A stretch of DNA of 64,000 nt from Nocardia albiluteola (GTDB lineage Bacteria; Actinomycetota; Actinomycetes; Mycobacteriales; Mycobacteriaceae): NCBI RefSeq assembly GCF_018860155.1, contig NZ_JAHKNI010000005.1, forward strand, positions 372,001 through 436,000. Reading direction: 5' to 3'. This document shows, piece after piece, positions 34,039 through 44,500 of this stretch. The translations under genes and the position numbers were made by a program. Every line of letters starts with the position of its first letter. Position 1 is the first letter of the stretch. The notes under the pieces were generated by a model. The model searched no databases. It was not told where the DNA came from and saw nothing but the letters and a program-made list of their open reading frames with translations.

Positions 34039-36420
34039 TCACGAGCGGTCGGGCGACCCGTCGTAGCCGGTCTTGCTGTATTCGGCGGGCACGGCCTCGG
34101 GGGTGGCCTCGTAACCGAGGTTCACATCGTGAGTGAGGTTTGCGCCGTGGATCCATACTTCGCTGCTGACCTGGGGATATCCACGGGCTACGACGGTGTA
34201 GTCGCCCGCGGGCAGGTCCGGGATGCGGTAGTTGCCCTCGGCGTCGGTGAATACCGAGCCCATCACCCGGCCGGCCGAATCCAGTACCGACACCTGGGCA
34301 TCGGCGACCACATCCGAAGACGACCAGGCTCGGCCGGTGAGCATCGCCGTCGCGGCCAGTTCGATGTCGTAGCGCAGCGTGCCCGACTCCGGAACGGTCA
34401 GCGTCACCGCGTGTGGCTGCCGGCCCTCGGCCACGGCGACCAGGGTGTACGTCCCCGCGACGGTGCCCTGGCAGGTGTAGGCGCCGTCGCCGCCTGTCAC
34501 CCCGGCCGTGACGACCTCGCCGCGCGAATCGGTGAGCGTGATCGTGACCCCGGCCAGCGGATGCCCGCCACCGGCCGTGACCACACCGGACAGCTCGCCG
34601 TTTCCGCTCAGGGTCAGCTCCCACAGCGCGTGGCGGTCACCGGCGGTCACGTTGACAGCGGCGGGCTGATGGCCGCTGGCCGAGGCGATCAGGACGTAAT
34701 GCCCGGCGGTCGGCGCCGCGATGCGATAGACGCCGTTGTCGCCACCCGCGGCGCGGGCGACCTGCTGTCCGCGCTGATCGATCAGCGTGACCGCCGCGCC
34801 CGACACCGGACGCCCGTCCTCGCGGTGCACCCGCACCGACAGCGGTTGTTCGCCTCCGGTGACCGCGGGCGCGAGCACCTCGACGTTCGCCCGATCGACC
34901 GGGACGACCTCGGCCGCCGTGGCGATGGCGGCCGGCGCCTCGCCGACCGGAAGTGCGGCGGCCCCTTCGGTTTCGGCGGAGGCGAAGACAAGGGTGTCGT
35001 CCTTGGTCCTGACGAACAGTGCGGAGGCGACGACGCCGATGAGCAGGATCGCGGCCGGCAGATACATCGACTGGCTCAGTGCGGTGCTGAACGGATGCAC
35101 GATGAACGCCGGGAGCTTCGCCGAGCCCGAACCCTCGGAGAACTTGCCGCCGCCGAGATGCTGGGCGGTCATCCGGTTGGAGACCAGCGCGGCGATCACC
35201 GCACTGCCCAGGACCGATCCGATCTGCCGGGTCGTGTTGTACACACCGGCGCCGGCGCCGGCCAGTTCCATCGGCAGGTTGTGGGTCGCGGTCGAGGCCA
35301 GCGGCGCCCAGATGCAGGAGTTGGACAGACCGGCGACGCCGCCGACCACGATGAACGCCACGATCGAGCCGTCCGGCTTCATCAACGTGGCGAATCCGAA
35401 GATCGACGCCGCGAACAACACGAAGCCGATGGTCGGAATGATCCGCGGCGGCATCCGGTCGGAGATCTTGCCGATGAACGGCGCGGTGAGACCGGTGACG
35501 ATCGCCATCGGCGCGAAAACCAGCGCCGCCCGCGTCGGCGAATACTCCCGCACCGCTTCGAGATAGAAGTAGGCCGGCACCATCAGGGCGGTGATCGCCG
35601 CACCCATCGACGCGATCGCCACGCTCGACAACGCGAAGTTCCGGTCGCGGAACAGGCGCATCGGCACCAGCGGCTCACCCTTGTTGAGGGCCTGGTTGAC
35701 CACGAACAGGGCCAGCACCACCACACCGGCGATGATCATGGTCCAGATCCAGCGATCCCAGTTGCGGGTGTTGCCCTCCTGAATTCCGAAGACCAGCAGG
35801 AACATTCCGGCGGCCGAGAGCACCACGCCGACCAGATCGAACTTGTGCTGGTGCACCGGCAGCGCGGGCACCAGCCACACCGCCAGCGCGAAGGCCACGA
35901 CGCCGATCGGGACGTTGATGTAGAAGATCCAGTTCCAGCCCAGCTGATCGACCAGGACACCGCCCAGGATCGGGCCGACCAGGGTGGCCAGTCCGGCCAC
36001 ACCGCCCCACAGGCCCATCGCCGCACCGCGCTTGTCCGGCGGGAAGGTGCGGGTGATGACGGCCATGGTCTGCGGTGTCATCAGCGCCGCGCCCAGGCCC
36101 TGGACCGCGCGGGCCGCGATCAGCATGTCGATGCTGCCGGACAGCCCGCACCACAGCGAGGCGAGGGTGAAGACCACCAGGCCGATCAGATAGAGGTTCT
36201 TGGGGCCGAAGCGATCTCCGAGCCGGCCGGTGACCAGCAGCGGCACCGCATAGGTGAGCAGATACGCGCTGGTCACCCAGATGACCTTGGTGATGTCGGT
36301 GTTCAGGTCGTGCATGATGGTCGGATTGGCCACCGCGACGATGGTCATATCGAGCAGGATCATGAAGAATCCGACGACCAGCGCGTACAGCGCGAGCCAC
36401 GGATTGCGTTGCTTGGTCAT
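34039..36420 (-). CDS. DHA2 MFS exporter fused to three carboxypeptidase-regulatory-like domains
   Basis: The 793-residue protein begins with a 14-helix DHA2 transporter (about residues 8-505): LDMTIVAVANPTIMHDL in helix 1, GRLGDRFGPKN after helix 2 and the motif C region LATLVGPILGGVLVDQLGWNWIF. After a 40-residue linker, three consecutive carboxypeptidase-regulatory-like beta-sandwich repeats follow, from about residues 540-790. Each has a G-x-V...G-x-P-V/L-x-G-x-x-V-T-L-x-D start and a YxIxxLPAGxYTL-like end. The tail should face one side of the membrane as a sugar- or peptide-binding or oligomerising module. It sits downstream of a PadR regulator on the same strand, 77 bases away. The ATG at 36420 is the natural MFS start. 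Confidence 0.9.
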   Translation of the reverse strand: MTKQRNPWLALYALVVGFFMILLDMTIVAVANPTIMHDLNTDITKVIWVTSAYLLTYAVPLLVTGRLGDRFGPKNLYLIGLVVFTLASLWCGLSGSIDMLIAARAVQGLGAALMTPQTMAVITRTFPPDKRGAAMGLWGGVAGLATLVGPILGGVLVDQLGWNWIFYINVPIGVVAFALAVWLVPALPVHQHKFDLVGVVLSAAGMFLLVFGIQEGNTRNWDRWIWTMIIAGVVVLALFVVNQALNKGEPLVPMRLFRDRNFALSSVAIASMGAAITALMVPAYFYLEAVREYSPTRAALVFAPMAIVTGLTAPFIGKISDRMPPRIIPTIGFVLFAASIFGFATLMKPDGSIVAFIVVGGVAGLSNSCIWAPLASTATHNLPMELAGAGAGVYNTTRQIGSVLGSAVIAALVSNRMTAQHLGGGKFSEGSGSAKLPAFIVHPFSTALSQSMYLPAAILLIGVVASALFVRTKDDTLVFASAETEGAAALPVGEAPAAIATAAEVVPVDRANVEVLAPAVTGGEQPLSVRVHREDGRPVSGAAVTLIDQRGQQVARAAGGDNGVYRIAAPTAGHYVLIASASGHQPAAVNVTAGDRHALWELTLSGNGELSGVVTAGGGHPLAGVTITLTDSRGEVVTAGVTGGDGAYTCQGTVAGTYTLVAVAEGRQPHAVTLTVPESGTLRYDIELAATAMLTGRAWSSSDVVADAQVSVLDSAGRVMGSVFTDAEGNYRIPDLPAGDYTVVARGYPQVSSEVWIHGANLTHDVNLGYEATPEAVPAEYSKTGYDGSPDRS

Positions 36421-36497
36421 GCGTTTCGGGTTCCTGTCAGATGCGATTCGCCCGCGGGCGAGTACGTGAAGTCGGTTGTGCGGCGCGCGAGTTCGCC

Positions 36498-37196
36498 TCA
36501 TTGCTCGGCAGGGAGGACACCGCCCTTCCGCAGTTGGGCGAGCACGTCGTCGGTGACGGCCGCGCCCCAGTCGGGACCGAAATCGTCGGTGGCGTCGGTA
36601 ATTCGCACGCCCTCGGGGGTGTATTGCTCCCATTCGAGCGTGCCGTCACGCAGCTCCCGCACGATGCGGCGCAGCCAGGTGGCCTCGGAATCGGCCTGTG
36701 CGCGTAGGTATTCCATGACCATCCAGTACCGGCGGGGAACCCCCTTGACGGGCAGGAAGGCCAGCACGGCGTCCATCTCGGCGATATGGGTGTCCAGCCA
36801 GCCGATGCGCTCGGTGAGCAGCGCGATCACCTCGCCCGCGGGCAGATCGTGCGCCTCGGACATGGCCACCGGGAAGATCGGATATTCGTTGACGGGCTTG
36901 CGCAGGATCTCGGCGATGCGGGTGCGCAGTGCGGTGCGGCCGGCCTCGGTGATGCCGTAGGTGGTGCGCTCGGGCCGGTTGCCGGCCCGATTCGTGCCCT
37001 CGGCGTGCACCAGATTCTGCTCGGCCAGGCGGGTGACGGTGTGATACAGCGAGCCGGGCCGGATCTTGACGATGTAGTCCTCCCGGCGCTGCAGCAGCAG
37101 CTGGTACATCTCGTACGGATGCATCGGCCGCTCCTCGAGCAGCGCGAGCGCCGACATCGCCAGTGGCGTCAGCGTGGCACTCGGCTGCTTGGTCAT
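36498..37196 (-). CDS. PadR family transcriptional regulator
   Basis: The 232-residue protein has a PadR N-terminal winged helix at about residues 12-95 (LALLEERPMHPYEMYQLL, RPGSLYHTVTRLAEQNLV, TYGITEAGR) and a helical C-terminal dimerisation domain of the Vir-like type. Start choices are ATG 37196, GTG 37199 and GTG 37205; ATG 37196 was used with GAGGGAG upstream. It is cotranscribed with, or at least immediately upstream of, the DHA2 exporter and probably represses it together with itself. PadR regulators commonly release DNA on binding phenolics or drugs; the ligand here is unknown. Confidence 0.88.
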   Translation of the reverse strand: MTKQPSATLTPLAMSALALLEERPMHPYEMYQLLLQRREDYIVKIRPGSLYHTVTRLAEQNLVHAEGTNRAGNRPERTTYGITEAGRTALRTRIAEILRKPVNEYPIFPVAMSEAHDLPAGEVIALLTERIGWLDTHIAEMDAVLAFLPVKGVPRRYWMVMEYLRAQADSEATWLRRIVRELRDGTLEWEQYTPEGVRITDATDDFGPDWGAAVTDDVLAQLRKGGVLPAEQ

Positions 37197-37263
37197 CACA
37201 CTCACTCCCTCTGCGGTTCATCGCGACTCTAGCGATAGCCAACGACATAACCCGCTAGAAATA

Positions 37264-37289
37264 TTCCACGCCGAATATACGACGTGGAA
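37264..37289 (-). promoter_or_regulatory. 26-bp near-perfect palindrome upstream of padR gene
   Basis: Outer arms TTCCACG (37264-37270) and CGTGGAA (37283-37289) match perfectly and the inner AT-rich centre is also nearly symmetrical, 22 of 26 positions in all. It lies about 70 bases upstream of the PadR start, so it is a good candidate for its operator. A second, wider inverted repeat (TCTAGCG...CGCTAGA) lies between it and the gene. Confidence 0.55.
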
Positions 37290-37350
37290 CAGTAGGGCAC
37301 AAGGGGTGATGGCCACCATCACAGGTGCGAGGGCGGTGCCGGACATACGA

Positions 37351-37430
37351 CTGCGCCGGGCCGAAGCGCTCCGCGGGGAGCGGCTTCGACCCGGCGCAGT
37401 GACCGTGTCTACCCGGGCACAGTGCCCGGG
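37351..37430 (-). terminator. Double terminator hairpin after kgd
   Basis: Two hairpins stand in a row just beyond the kgd stop. At 37412-37430, CCCGGGCAC and GTGCCCGGG flank a single A. At 37351-37399, CTGCGCCGGG pairs with CCCGGCGCAG and the interior (GAAGC...GCTTC, CTCC...GGAG) continues the stem. Together they should stop transcription leaving kgd. Confidence 0.75.
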
Positions 37431-37440
37431 AGGGGTTCGG

Positions 37441-40400
37441 TTAGACCGTCGGCGCGAACGCCTCCGCGACGATCTCGGCCTGCTCGACCGCGTGCACCTT
37501 CGACGAACCCGAGGACGGGGCCGACATCGCGCGGCGCGAGATCCGGCGCAGGCGGGTGAACCGGTCCGGCAGGATCTCCGGCAGGTTCAGGCCGAAGAAC
37601 GGCCAGGCACCCTGGTTCGCCGGCTCCTCCTGCACCCACGCGATATCGGTGGCGTTCGGGTAGGTCGACAGCTTCTCGTTCAGCCGGTAGCCCGGGATCG
37701 GGTACAGCTGCTCGATGCGCACGATGGCGACGTCGTCGCGGCCCTTCTTGCCCTTCTCCGCGACCAGCTCGTGGTAGAGCTTGCCGCTGGTCAGCAGGAT
37801 CCGCTTGACCTTGCTGCGGTCGCCGTCGCCGCTCTCGTAGGTGGGCTCCTCGAGCACCGAGCGGAACTTGGTGTCGGTGAAGTCCTCGATATTGGAGACC
37901 ACGGCCTTGTTGCGCAGCATCGACTTCGGGGTGAAGACGATCAGCGGGCGGCGAATGCCGTCCAGCGCGTGGCGACGCAGCAGATGGAAGTAGTTCGACG
38001 GGGTGGAGGGAACGGCTACCGTCATCGAACCCTCGGCGCACAGCTGCAGGAACCGCTCGATGCGGCCCGAGGTGTGGTCCGGGCCCTGGCCCTCGTGGCC
38101 GTGCGGCAGCAGCAGCACGACCTCCGAGAGCTGGCCCCATTTGGCCTCACCGGAGGAGATGAACTCGTCGATGATCGACTGCGCGCCGTTGACGAAGTCA
38201 CCGAACTGCGCCTCCCACAGCACCAGCGCGTCCGGATTACCCAGGGAGTAGCCGTATTCGAAGCCGACCGCGGCGTACTCGGACAACGCCGAATCGTGCA
38301 CCGCGAACCAGCCCGGCGCGGCGCTGCCGATGTTGTGCAGCGGGGTGTACTCCGCACCCGTCTTGCGGTCGATGATCACCGAGTGCCGCTGGGTGAAGGT
38401 GCCGCGGCGGGAATCCTGACCCGTCAGGCGCACCGCGCGGCCCTCGTCGATCAGCGAACCGAAGGCCAGCAGCTCGGCGAAGGCCCAGTCGACCTTGCCC
38501 TCGTACGCCATCTCGCGGCGGCGCTCGAGCACCGGCTTGACGCGCGGATGCACGTTGAAGCCCTCGGGCACGTTCAGGAACGCGTCACCGATGCGCTGCA
38601 GCACCGTCTTGTCCACGGCCGTGACGACCGTGCCCGGAACGGTCTGCTCCTCCTCGACCGATTCGCTCGGCTCCGGCGGGTACTTCTCCAGCTCGCGAAC
38701 CTCATTGAAGACCCGCTCCAGCTGACCCTGGAAGTCTCGCAGCGCGTCCTCGGCCTCCTTCATGGAGATGTCACCACGGCCGATCAGGGCCTCGGTGTAG
38801 GACTTGCGGACGCTGCGCTTGGTGTCGATGACGTCGTACATGTACGGCTGGGTCATCGACGGGTCGTCGCCCTCGTTGTGGCCGCGGCGGCGGTAGCAGA
38901 TCAGGTCGATCACGACGTCCTTGTGGAACCGCTCGCGGTAGTCGACCGCCAGGCGAGCCACCCAGTCGCAGGCCTCGGGATCGTCGCCGTTCACGTGGAA
39001 GACCGGCGCGCCGATGAACTTGGCGATATCGGTGCAGTACTCGGTCGAGCGGCTGTACTCCGGCGCGGTGGTGAAGCCGATCTGGTTGTTCACCACGATG
39101 TGCAGGGTGCCGCCGACGCGGTAACCGCGCAGGCCCGACATGTTCAGCGTCTCGGCGACCACACCCTGGCCGGCGAAGGCCGCGTCACCGTGCATCATCA
39201 GCGGCACGACCGAGAAGGAGCGCGCCTCCTCGCCCTTGGTGATCAGATCTTCCTTGGTGAGCAGGTCCTGCTTGGCCCGGACCAGACCCTCCAGCACCGG
39301 GTCGACGGCCTCGAGGTGGGACGGGTTGGCCGTCAGCGAGACCTGGATATCGTTGTCGCCGAACATCTGGATGTAGGTGCCGTGCGCGCCGAGGTGGTAC
39401 TTCACATCGCCCGAGCCGTGGGTGGCGGCCGGGTTCATGTTGCCCTCGAACTCGGTGAAGATCTTCGAGTAGGGCTTACCCACGATATTGGCCAGCACGT
39501 TCAGGCGGCCGCGGTGCGGCATGCCGATGACGACCTCGTCCAGGGCCTTCTCGGCGCACTGGTCGATCATCGAGTCCATCATCGGGATGACGGCCTCGGC
39601 GCCCTCGAGCGAGAAGCGCTTCTGACCGACGTACTTGGTCTGCAGGAAGGTCTCGAAGGCCTCGGCCGCGTTGAGCCGGGACAGGATGTACTTCTGCTCG
39701 GCGACGGTCGGCTTCGCGTGCTTCTGCTCGACCCGGTCCTGGATCCAGCGCAGCTGCTCGCGATCGAGGATGTGGGTGTACTCGACGCCGATGTGGCGGC
39801 AGTAGGCATCGCGCAGGATGGACAGCACATCGCGCAGCTTCATCCGCTCCTGGCCGTGGAAGCCCGCGACGTTGAATTCGCGGTCCAGGTCCCACAGCGT
39901 CAGGCCGTGCTGGGTGACGTCCAGGTCCGGGTGGCTGCGGAACTTGTCCTTGACCAGGCGCAGCGGATCGGTGTCGGCCATCAGGTGGCCGTGGTTGCGG
40001 TAGGCGGCGATGAGTTCCTGGACGCGGACGCTCTTGTCGACCCCCCGCTCCTTGATGTCCTTGCGCCAGCGCACCGGCTCGTAGGGCACACCCATGCCGT
40101 GGAAGATCTCGTCGAAGAGCTCGTCGGAGATCAGCAGGTTGTGGATGGTCCGCAGGAAGTCGCCGGATTCCGCGCCCTGGATGATGCGGTGATCGTAGGT
40201 GGAGGTGAGGGTCATCAGCTTGCCGATGCCCATCTCGGCCAGCTGCTGATCGCTCATGCCCTGGAACTCGGCCGGGTACTCCATGGCGCCCGCGCCCACG
40301 ATCGTGCCCTGCCCCGGCATCAGCCGCGGCACGGAGTGCACGGTGCCGATGGTGCCCGGGTTGGTCAGCGAGATGGTGACGCCCGCGAAGTCCTCGGCGG

Positions 40401-41244
40401 TCAGCTTGCCGTCGCGGGCGCGCCGCACGACATCCTCGTAGGCGCTGTGGAACTGCGCGAAGTTCATCGACTCGCAGTTCTTGATGGCCGCAACGACGAG
40501 CGTGCGCTGGCCGTTCTTGCCCTGCAGATCAATGGCCAGGCCGAGGTTGGTGTGCGCGGGAGTGACCGCGTTCGGCTTCCCATCGACCTCGGCGTAGTGC
40601 CGGTTCATGTTCGGGAAGGCCTTGACACCCTGCACGATCGCGTAGCCCAGCAGGTGGGTGAAGGAGATCTTGCCGCCGCGGGTGCGGGCCAGGTGGTTGT
40701 TGATGACCAGCCGGTTGTCGATCATCAGCTTCGCGGGGATGGCGCGCACGCTGGTGGCGGTCGGGATGGTCAGCGACGCCGACATGTTCTTCACGATCGC
40801 GGCGGCGGGGCCACGCAGCACCTGGGAGGTGTCGGTCGCGGGCTCGGCCGCGGCGGCCGGAGCCGGCGCGTTCGAGGCCGGGGCCGGGGTGGTCTGCGGC
40901 GCGCGGGCCGCGGGCGGCGCGGCGGCGGCCGAGGCCGCGGCGGTCACCTTGGGCGCCGCCGGTGGGGCGGCGGCCGGAGCCGGTGCCGGCGCGGGCGTCA
41001 CTGGAGCGGCCGGGGCCGGGACAGGGGCGGGCGCGGGGGCAGCGACGGCGGCGGGAGCGGAAGCGGCGGCAGCTGTCGCCGTGGCAACGGTTCCGTTGCC
41101 GGAGTCGGCCGGGGTCTCCGGCGTGTAGTCGGCCAGGAATTCATGCCAGCTCTCATCTACGGACGAGGGGTCTTGCTTGTACTTCTGGTACATCTCGTCC
41201 ACGAGCCACTGGTTCTGTCCGAACTGGGATGTTGAGCTGCTCAC
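37441..41244 (-). CDS. kgd: Multifunctional 2-oxoglutarate metabolism enzyme Kgd (SucA-type)
   Basis: This 1267-residue enzyme has the mycobacterial/corynebacterial layout: a short N-terminal segment (QFGQNQWLVDEMYQKYKQDPSSVD), an Ala/Pro linker, an E2-like acyltransferase domain (about residues 125-360, with AHTNLGLAIDLQGKNG and VTISLTNPGTIGT), and the thiamine-diphosphate E1 domain with GDVKYHLGAHG and LTANPSHLEAVDPV. It acts in the TCA cycle as 2-oxoglutarate dehydrogenase E1/E2-like component, decarboxylase and 2-hydroxy-3-oxoadipate synthase, and in relatives it is inhibited by the FHA protein GarA. The GTG at 41244 was chosen because related proteins start just before SQFGQN; an ATG at 41262 is open too. 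It appears monocistronic, with a double hairpin after its stop. Confidence 0.95.
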   Translation of the reverse strand: MSSSTSQFGQNQWLVDEMYQKYKQDPSSVDESWHEFLADYTPETPADSGNGTVATATAAAASAPAAVAAPAPAPVPAPAAPVTPAPAPAPAAAPPAAPKVTAAASAAAAPPAARAPQTTPAPASNAPAPAAAAEPATDTSQVLRGPAAAIVKNMSASLTIPTATSVRAIPAKLMIDNRLVINNHLARTRGGKISFTHLLGYAIVQGVKAFPNMNRHYAEVDGKPNAVTPAHTNLGLAIDLQGKNGQRTLVVAAIKNCESMNFAQFHSAYEDVVRRARDGKLTAEDFAGVTISLTNPGTIGTVHSVPRLMPGQGTIVGAGAMEYPAEFQGMSDQQLAEMGIGKLMTLTSTYDHRIIQGAESGDFLRTIHNLLISDELFDEIFHGMGVPYEPVRWRKDIKERGVDKSVRVQELIAAYRNHGHLMADTDPLRLVKDKFRSHPDLDVTQHGLTLWDLDREFNVAGFHGQERMKLRDVLSILRDAYCRHIGVEYTHILDREQLRWIQDRVEQKHAKPTVAEQKYILSRLNAAEAFETFLQTKYVGQKRFSLEGAEAVIPMMDSMIDQCAEKALDEVVIGMPHRGRLNVLANIVGKPYSKIFTEFEGNMNPAATHGSGDVKYHLGAHGTYIQMFGDNDIQVSLTANPSHLEAVDPVLEGLVRAKQDLLTKEDLITKGEEARSFSVVPLMMHGDAAFAGQGVVAETLNMSGLRGYRVGGTLHIVVNNQIGFTTAPEYSRSTEYCTDIAKFIGAPVFHVNGDDPEACDWVARLAVDYRERFHKDVVIDLICYRRRGHNEGDDPSMTQPYMYDVIDTKRSVRKSYTEALIGRGDISMKEAEDALRDFQGQLERVFNEVRELEKYPPEPSESVEEEQTVPGTVVTAVDKTVLQRIGDAFLNVPEGFNVHPRVKPVLERRREMAYEGKVDWAFAELLAFGSLIDEGRAVRLTGQDSRRGTFTQRHSVIIDRKTGAEYTPLHNIGSAAPGWFAVHDSALSEYAAVGFEYGYSLGNPDALVLWEAQFGDFVNGAQSIIDEFISSGEAKWGQLSEVVLLLPHGHEGQGPDHTSGRIERFLQLCAEGSMTVAVPSTPSNYFHLLRRHALDGIRRPLIVFTPKSMLRNKAVVSNIEDFTDTKFRSVLEEPTYESGDGDRSKVKRILLTSGKLYHELVAEKGKKGRDDVAIVRIEQLYPIPGYRLNEKLSTYPNATDIAWVQEEPANQGAWPFFGLNLPEILPDRFTRLRRISRRAMSAPSSGSSKVHAVEQAEIVAEAFAPTV

Positions 41245-41505
41245 AGCAGGTGTTCGCCTCATTTCGTTCTTCGCGCTGCGACGTTTGTGACGTGCCCGGC
41301 ACGGGTATCGGCAAGATGCGCGCCGATGCGCCCTTTCTGAGGATAGGCCCCTGGGTGAAATGACGCCGCACGGTGGTACCCGTGGTTCGTTGTCTGTTTA
41401 CACACGTTGCCTCTTCTCGACCCGTCGCGGCCCCGCACCCCGTCGGCAAACCCTGACGGGTGCCGGAATCGCCGGACTGACCGACCACCTTTATGACGAC
41501 GAGTC

Positions 41506-44500
41506 CTAGGTCGAGAATATTCCTTCACTTGCACCCGCGGCCTCCCACAACCGGGTGTAGATGCCGCCCGCCTCGACCAGCTCTGCGTGCGTGCCGATTT
41601 CAGCGATCCGGCCGTCCGCGACGACGGCGATGCGGTCGGCGCGCGCCGCCGTCGCGAGCCGGTGCGCGACGATCACCGCGGTGCGCCCGTGGGTCATGGC
41701 GGTGCTCGCGGCCAGCACCTTCTCCTCGCTGACCGGATCGAGCACGGCGGTGGCCTCGTCGAGCAGCAGTAGGTCGGGACCGACCAACTCGGCGCGGGCG
41801 AGCGCGATCAGCTGGCGCTGCCCGGCGGACAGCCCGCGCCCGCCCTCGCCGACGGGCTGCCGCATCCCGCCCGGTAACCCGGCGATCATCTCCAGGGCGC
41901 CGACCGTGTCGGCGGCCCGCTCGACCTGGGCGGGAGTGGCGGTGGGCCGGCCGAAGGCGATATTGCTCGCGACATCGCCGGTGAACAGGTGCGCCTCCTG
42001 CGGGACGACGCCCAGGCGGGCGCGGTAGTCGGCGAGGCGGTAGTCGCGCACGTCGGCTCCGTCGACCATGATTGCGCCGGTGGGATGCGGGGCGGGATCC
42101 TCGCGTGGCAGATCGTAAAGGCGTGCGAGGAGTTTCACGATCGTGGACTTGCCCGCGCCGGTCTCGCCGACCAGCGCCAGGCTGGAACCGGCCGGAATGT
42201 GCAGGCGCACGCCGCTCAGGGCCTCGGCCGGGGCATCCGGATATCGGAAGTGGACTGTGTCGAATTCCACATCCGCCGCGCCCCGCACGGCGGCCGCGGC
42301 GCGCTCCCGCGGCGGATCCGGCTCGATGGACGACGGCGTGCGCAACAGGGTTTCGATCCGTTTCAGGCCCACGCGCGCCTGCTGATAGCCGTCGAACACC
42401 TGCGACAGCTGCACGATCGGGTTGATCAACAGGCCCAGGTAGAGGATGAAGGCGACCAGCGTGCCCGCGGTGGTGACCCCGTGCGCGATATCGCGGGCGC
42501 CGAGGTACACCACGACGGCCTGCGCGAGGTCGGCCCAGGCGACGATGAAGCCGAAATACACCGCGATCGCCTTCTGCGCCCGCATCCGGGTGTGGCGATA
42601 GGCATCGGAATATCCGGTGAAGCGCCCCTGGGCGTGCGGCTCGGAGCGGTAGGCCTGGGTGGTGCGCAGCCCGGCGATGTTCTCCTGGAAGTCGGCGTTC
42701 ACGGTGGCGACGCGCTCCCGGGAGGCGGAGTATGCCGACGCCGAGATCTTGCGGAAGACCAGCGTCGCGATGATCAGCGGCGGCAGCGCCACGAAGATCA
42801 CCAGCGCGAGCCCGGCATCGCAGATCACCAACGCCACCAGGACTCCCACCGCGGTGGCGACGCCGATCAGCGCGGTGCCCAGGCCGGTCTGCAGGAAGGT
42901 CGACATCGCATCGATGTCCGTCGTCATCCGGGTCATGATCCGGCCGGACAACTCGCGCTCGTAGAAGTCGAGCCCGAGCCGCTGCAGGTGGGCGTAGCTG
43001 CGGATCCGCAGACCGTAGAGCATCCGCTCGCCCCCGCGCGCGGACAGCATCGTGCCGATCGACTCGTCCAGCCAGCTCAGGCCCGCCAGGACCAGCGCTC
43101 CCAGCGCCGCGCCGGCCAGCGCCGCCCCGCTGTGTGCCGATACGCCGCGGTCCAGCGCGTAACGGGTCAGCGCGGGGAAGGCCACACCGATCGCCCCGTC
43201 CAGGGCCAGCAGCGTCACGACCGCAGCCAGCAGCCAGCGCACCGGATGCAGCAGCCGCAGCAGCCGGAAGTGCGGATCGGGGCGCTCGAGTTCGCGGATG
43301 TCGCCGCCGGGGAGTTCGGCGGCGGCGGGGAGCCGCGCGAGCGAGTCGCGGATCTCCGGCGGGATGTCGGAGTCGGCGATGCTCGCGGGCTCCCGCAGGG
43401 CCACGGTATCGCCCGGCGCCGGAAGTCGTTGCGGTGCGGCGCCTTCGGTGGAAGGTTGCGCGGAGATGGGCAACATCTCGATCGTGCCGCGGCCGTTGCC
43501 GGCCGTGACTGCCGCCGGATGGATTGCAGCGGTAGGGGTTTGGTCGGTGTCGGGCCAGAGATCGGCGACCTGCTCCCGATCCGGCTCCGGCAGGCGGATG
43601 ACGCGATCGGCGTGCGCGAGGGTGGATTCGCGGTGGGCCAGGATGACGGTGGTGCGGCCGCTGTCGCTGGGGAGCGCATCGAAGATGGCGGCCTCGGTGA
43701 CGGCGTCGACGGCGGAGGTGGCGTCGTCGAGGATCAGGATGCGCGGATCGGCCAGCAGGGCGCGGGCCAGGGCCAGGCGCTGGCGCTGGCCGCCGGAGAG
43801 GGTTAGGCCGCGCTCGCCCACCACGGTGTCGTAGCCCTCGGGCAGGGCGGTGATGAACTCGTGCGCGGCGGCCTGCTCGGCGGCGTGCCGGATCTGCTGT
43901 GCCGTGGCATCGGGGTGGCCGAGCGCGATATTGGCCGCGACCGTGTCGGAGTACAGGAACGGTTCGTCGAAGACGACCCCGATCGCGGCGCGGAGCTCGG
44001 CCGCGCGCACCCGCGCGATGTCGGCCTCGCCGTTCGCGCCCCGCAACGTGATCCGCCCGGCGTCGGGGGAGTAGAAGCGCGGGAGCAGCAGGGCGAGCGT
44101 GGACTTGCCCGAGCCGGCGGGCCCGATGATCGCTACGGTCTCGCCGGGGCGCACGGTCAGGTCGAAATCGTGCAGCACGGGACGGCCGGGATCGAATCCG
44201 AAGGTGAGCGAGTCGATCTCGATGCCGAGCGGCCCCTCCGGCACCGGCTGCGGGGAGGGCGGGTCGACGGTGTCGGGTGCCTCGTCGATCACCGCGAACA
44301 CTCGCTCGGCGGCGGCCCGGGTGAGCTGGGCCATCACGATGACGCTCGCCACGACCCGCGTGCTGCCCGCGAGCATGGTGACGTACGCCGCGAACGCCAG
44401 GAAGGTGCCGACGCCGATCGTGCCGTGCAGCGCGAAGGCGCCGCCCAGCGCGATCACCGCGACCATGCCGAGCTGCGGAATCGCGGCGACGGTGGGGGAG

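Noticed and set aside
37174..41235. Plus-strand open frame of 1353 codons opposite kgd
   Set aside because: It is the antisense shadow of kgd in GC-rich DNA; composition is Arg/Val/Gly/His-rich with no domain, and kgd itself is unmistakable.
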